This document shows, one piece after another, positions 62,409 to 64,000 of a DNA stretch of 64,000 nucleotides. The stretch is from Empedobacter brevis NBRC 14943 = ATCC 43319 (GTDB lineage: Bacteria; Bacteroidota; Bacteroidia; Flavobacteriales; Weeksellaceae). The DNA lies in contig NZ_KB908303.1 in assembly GCF_000382425.1 (NCBI RefSeq), forward strand, positions 46,951 to 110,950, written 5' to 3'. How positions within the stretch are numbered: position 1 is the stretch's first letter; each line of letters begins with the position of its first letter. Both the position numbers and the translations under genes were made by a program. The notes beneath the pieces are model-generated. The model searched no databases, was not told the origin of the DNA, and worked only from the letters and a program-made list of their open reading frames with translations.

Positions 62409-63540
62409 TCCTTTAGTAAATATAGATTTCTTGTTCACTAAAAAGAATGATCAGAATTGGATATTAGAACATTCCGAAAAATTCTTCATCGTTAGCGATG
62501 AAATAAAATCTCTTCTGGAAATTCTAAAAAGAAATCAATACAATTTAGATAAATCTTACAAAGAATTTATTCAAGAATTTGATTATGTTTCGAACGATGA
62601 TTTTCACTCTATTGTAGAACAAAATTTAAAAAGTCTAGAGCTTAATTTGGTCAATCAGAAAATCAAAAAAGAGAAGTCATTTATTCTTTTCGAAACAAAA
62701 TTAATTTCTAAAGAAAACGCGGCTAAAATCTCAAAAGTATTGCAACCTTTATTTCAGCCCACTTTCTTTTGGATAGCTTTCACATTGTTATTTATCTTTT
62801 CCATCTATAACCTTACTCAAATGCATCATTTTCATCTTGAGAAAGAGTATATGTTGTTTTTATTTATTTTCTACATAATAAGTGCATTTATACACGAATT
62901 TGGTCATATCGCAGCTTGCAACCGTTTTACAAAAAAAAATGGCGAAATAGGTATAGGTATTTATTTCATTTTTCCTGTATTTTACTCTAATATAACCCCT
63001 ATTTGGTCTGCCAAAAAACAAGAACGAATTATTACAAATCTAGCAGGAGTTTATGTGCAACTATTTATAATACTCGGATTATTTATAGCCTATGTAATCA
63101 CTGATAATCACCAAATACAGGATGTAATTGCAATAAGTACAATCGTTATTCTTTATCAACTCATTCCGTTCATTCGCTCTGATGGATATTGGATTATTTC
63201 TGACATTACAGATACACCAAACTTATTATCAATTAGTTCTAAAAAAGTGAATAATTTCTTTCGAAACCCTCTTAAATTGAAAATTCAAAATAAAAAGGAT
63301 GCATTTTTTCTTATTTACGGACTATTCAATCAATTAATAATGTTTTACATCATTATTAACATCATTAAAACCTATAAATCTCAATTAGTAACAGGACCAA
63401 TAGAATTGGCGAAAACAATTTTCAAATATCCAAGAGAAATAATCAATCATCTGAATACAAATATTGAATTAATCGTTATATCAATCATTTTCTATATGAT
63501 TCTATTTAATGTAATCAAACGTATTTTAAAAAATAATTAA
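62401..63540 (+). CDS. M50-type membrane metalloprotease with RRE/PqqD-like N-terminal region (YydH-like)
   Basis: The 379-residue protein has a soluble N-terminal ~90 residues (VNIDFLFTKKNDQNWILEH...FFIVSDEIKSLLEIL) that resemble PqqD/RRE leader-peptide-binding domains. About eight membrane helices follow. The zinc motif HEFGH is at residues 165-169 (FIHEFGHIAACNRF), and the third-ligand motif is LIPFIRSDGYW with Asp 261. This layout is shared by M50 proteases of peptide natural-product loci such as YydH. It is a candidate to cleave or export the 44-residue peptide. Its start overlaps the preceding gene by 8 bases. Confidence 0.8.
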   Translation: MHSPLVNIDFLFTKKNDQNWILEHSEKFFIVSDEIKSLLEILKRNQYNLDKSYKEFIQEFDYVSNDDFHSIVEQNLKSLELNLVNQKIKKEKSFILFETKLISKENAAKISKVLQPLFQPTFFWIAFTLLFIFSIYNLTQMHHFHLEKEYMLFLFIFYIISAFIHEFGHIAACNRFTKKNGEIGIGIYFIFPVFYSNITPIWSAKKQERIITNLAGVYVQLFIILGLFIAYVITDNHQIQDVIAISTIVILYQLIPFIRSDGYWIISDITDTPNLLSISSKKVNNFFRNPLKLKIQNKKDAFFLIYGLFNQLIMFYIIINIIKTYKSQLVTGPIELAKTIFKYPREIINHLNTNIELIVISIIFYMILFNVIKRILKNN

Positions 63541-63542
63541 TT

Positions 63543-63575
63543 AAAAATCCGATTCGATTATGAGTCGGATTTTTT
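63543..63575 (+). terminator. Terminator of the peptide/protease array
   Basis: The stem AAAAATCCGATTC / GAGTCGGATTTTT (one G-T pair, 6-base loop) lies directly after the M50 stop. Confidence 0.8.
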
Positions 63576-63690
63576 AATATCTATATTGAATAAGAAGAGA
63601 CTACTGTTTAATTTTTTTCACTCATTGGTTCTGGCTTTTTTAAACCAACCATATCAATCTGGCAATTAGATTAAAGATACTGAGGTATGC

Positions 63691-63725
63691 GTAGTGAGTA
63701 GTGAGTAGTGAGTAGTGAGTAGTGA
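63691..63725 (+). repeat. Tandem repeat, five copies of GTAGTGA
   Basis: Five perfect 7-bp units are followed by a partial GTAAA. The repeat sits in the gap between the peptide array and the rRNA operon. The 7-bp period and position next to multicopy rDNA make slippage or recombination likely. Confidence 0.9.
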
Positions 63726-63785
63726 GTAAAGTTAATTACTAAGATTCCTTATCTAAAACCTTTATTTTTTATTTTACCCCATAAA

Positions 63786-63816
63786 AAAAGCCTCAAGTAA
63801 TTCACTTGAGGCTTTT
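63786..63816 (-). terminator. Terminator of the rRNA operon
   Basis: A 13-bp perfect stem (AAAAGCCTCAAGT, loop AATTC, mirrored arm) and a T run on the minus strand lie 10 bases beyond the 3' end of 5S rRNA. Confidence 0.85.
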
Positions 63817-63826
63817 GATTAAAAAA

Positions 63827-63934
<108 letters not shown>

Positions 63935-64000
63935 TATTTTTATATAGGTTTTAGTTCCTATTATTTCTTTGACATTATTGTTTTATTTATTCACACAACC

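Noticed and set aside
63691..63725. CRISPR array
   Set aside because: The 7-bp units are directly adjacent with no spacers, so it is a simple tandem repeat.
1..63826. tRNA genes, tmRNA and riboswitches
   Set aside because: I read the gaps between genes on both strands and saw no cloverleaf or known riboswitch core; only the 5S rRNA at the right end is an RNA gene.

Overview
The window looks like the chromosome of a member of the Flavobacteriales, most likely of the Weeksellaceae type (Chryseobacterium/Empedobacter/Weeksella group). The DNA is AT-rich. It encodes lineage markers: a GLPGLI-family protein, DUF2851, a cargo protein with a type IX secretion C-terminal signal, a TonB-ExbB-ExbD-ExbD operon, DUF3667, and a two-repeat DUF1599 protein. 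Many genes are preceded by the Bacteroidota -7 promoter element TANNTTTG. The genus cannot be fixed from sequence reading alone.

Layout. 1-3015: a truncated helix-hairpin-helix protein, a GLPGLI protein, and a PspC-DUF2851 pair. 3121-7834: a TetR-controlled tripartite drug-efflux operon (tetR-tolC-emrA-emrB) with a palindromic candidate operator over the -7 element. 7969-28240: mostly housekeeping and envelope genes, namely a zincin-type protease, an orphan TrpF, prfA, a T9SS cargo protein, a POTRA/beta-barrel outer-membrane protein, a C1 aminopeptidase, a degenerate AAA protein, a CPA1 antiporter, an OmpA lipoprotein, a BON-LysM protein, asparaginase, an MdtD-like exporter, TatD, TcdA, a TIMP-like membrane-anchored protein and DUF3667. 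28292-39697: a large arginine/carbamoyl-phosphate region. carB, carA, argD, a four-helix-bundle (IVP) gene, argC, argG, argR and a GNAT gene lie on the minus strand and argB-argE diverge on the plus strand. The GNAT is a candidate for the missing first step. argF and argH are not in the window. An E. coli-like ARG box abuts the argR start codon.

39824-57502: a TonB/ExbBDD energy-transduction operon, topB, a WYL regulator, a degenerate amidase-like protein, tpiA, an ABC permease/DoxX/DUF1599 operon, folP, DUF4407, ilvE, mnmD, prmA and clpS. 57098-58072: an ECF sigma factor with a probable anti-sigma partner.

58073-63540 is the most unusual part. A 44-codon gene, absent from ordinary long-ORF lists, encodes a peptide with a charged N-terminal half, a regular C-x2-H-x2-H-x2-C core and a Pro/Gly-rich tail. 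It is followed by a strong hairpin, three tandem secreted paralogs with paired cysteines, an isoprenoid-synthase-like gene split by a frameshift at a T7 run, and an M50-type membrane metalloprotease with a PqqD/RRE-like N-terminal region. Together these resemble a peptide-maturation (RiPP-like) or peptide-export locus, and I see no standard class marker such as a radical SAM enzyme, LanB/C or YcaO. The window closes with a GTAGTGA tandem repeat and a minus-strand 5S rRNA gene, the tail of an rRNA operon that continues to the right.
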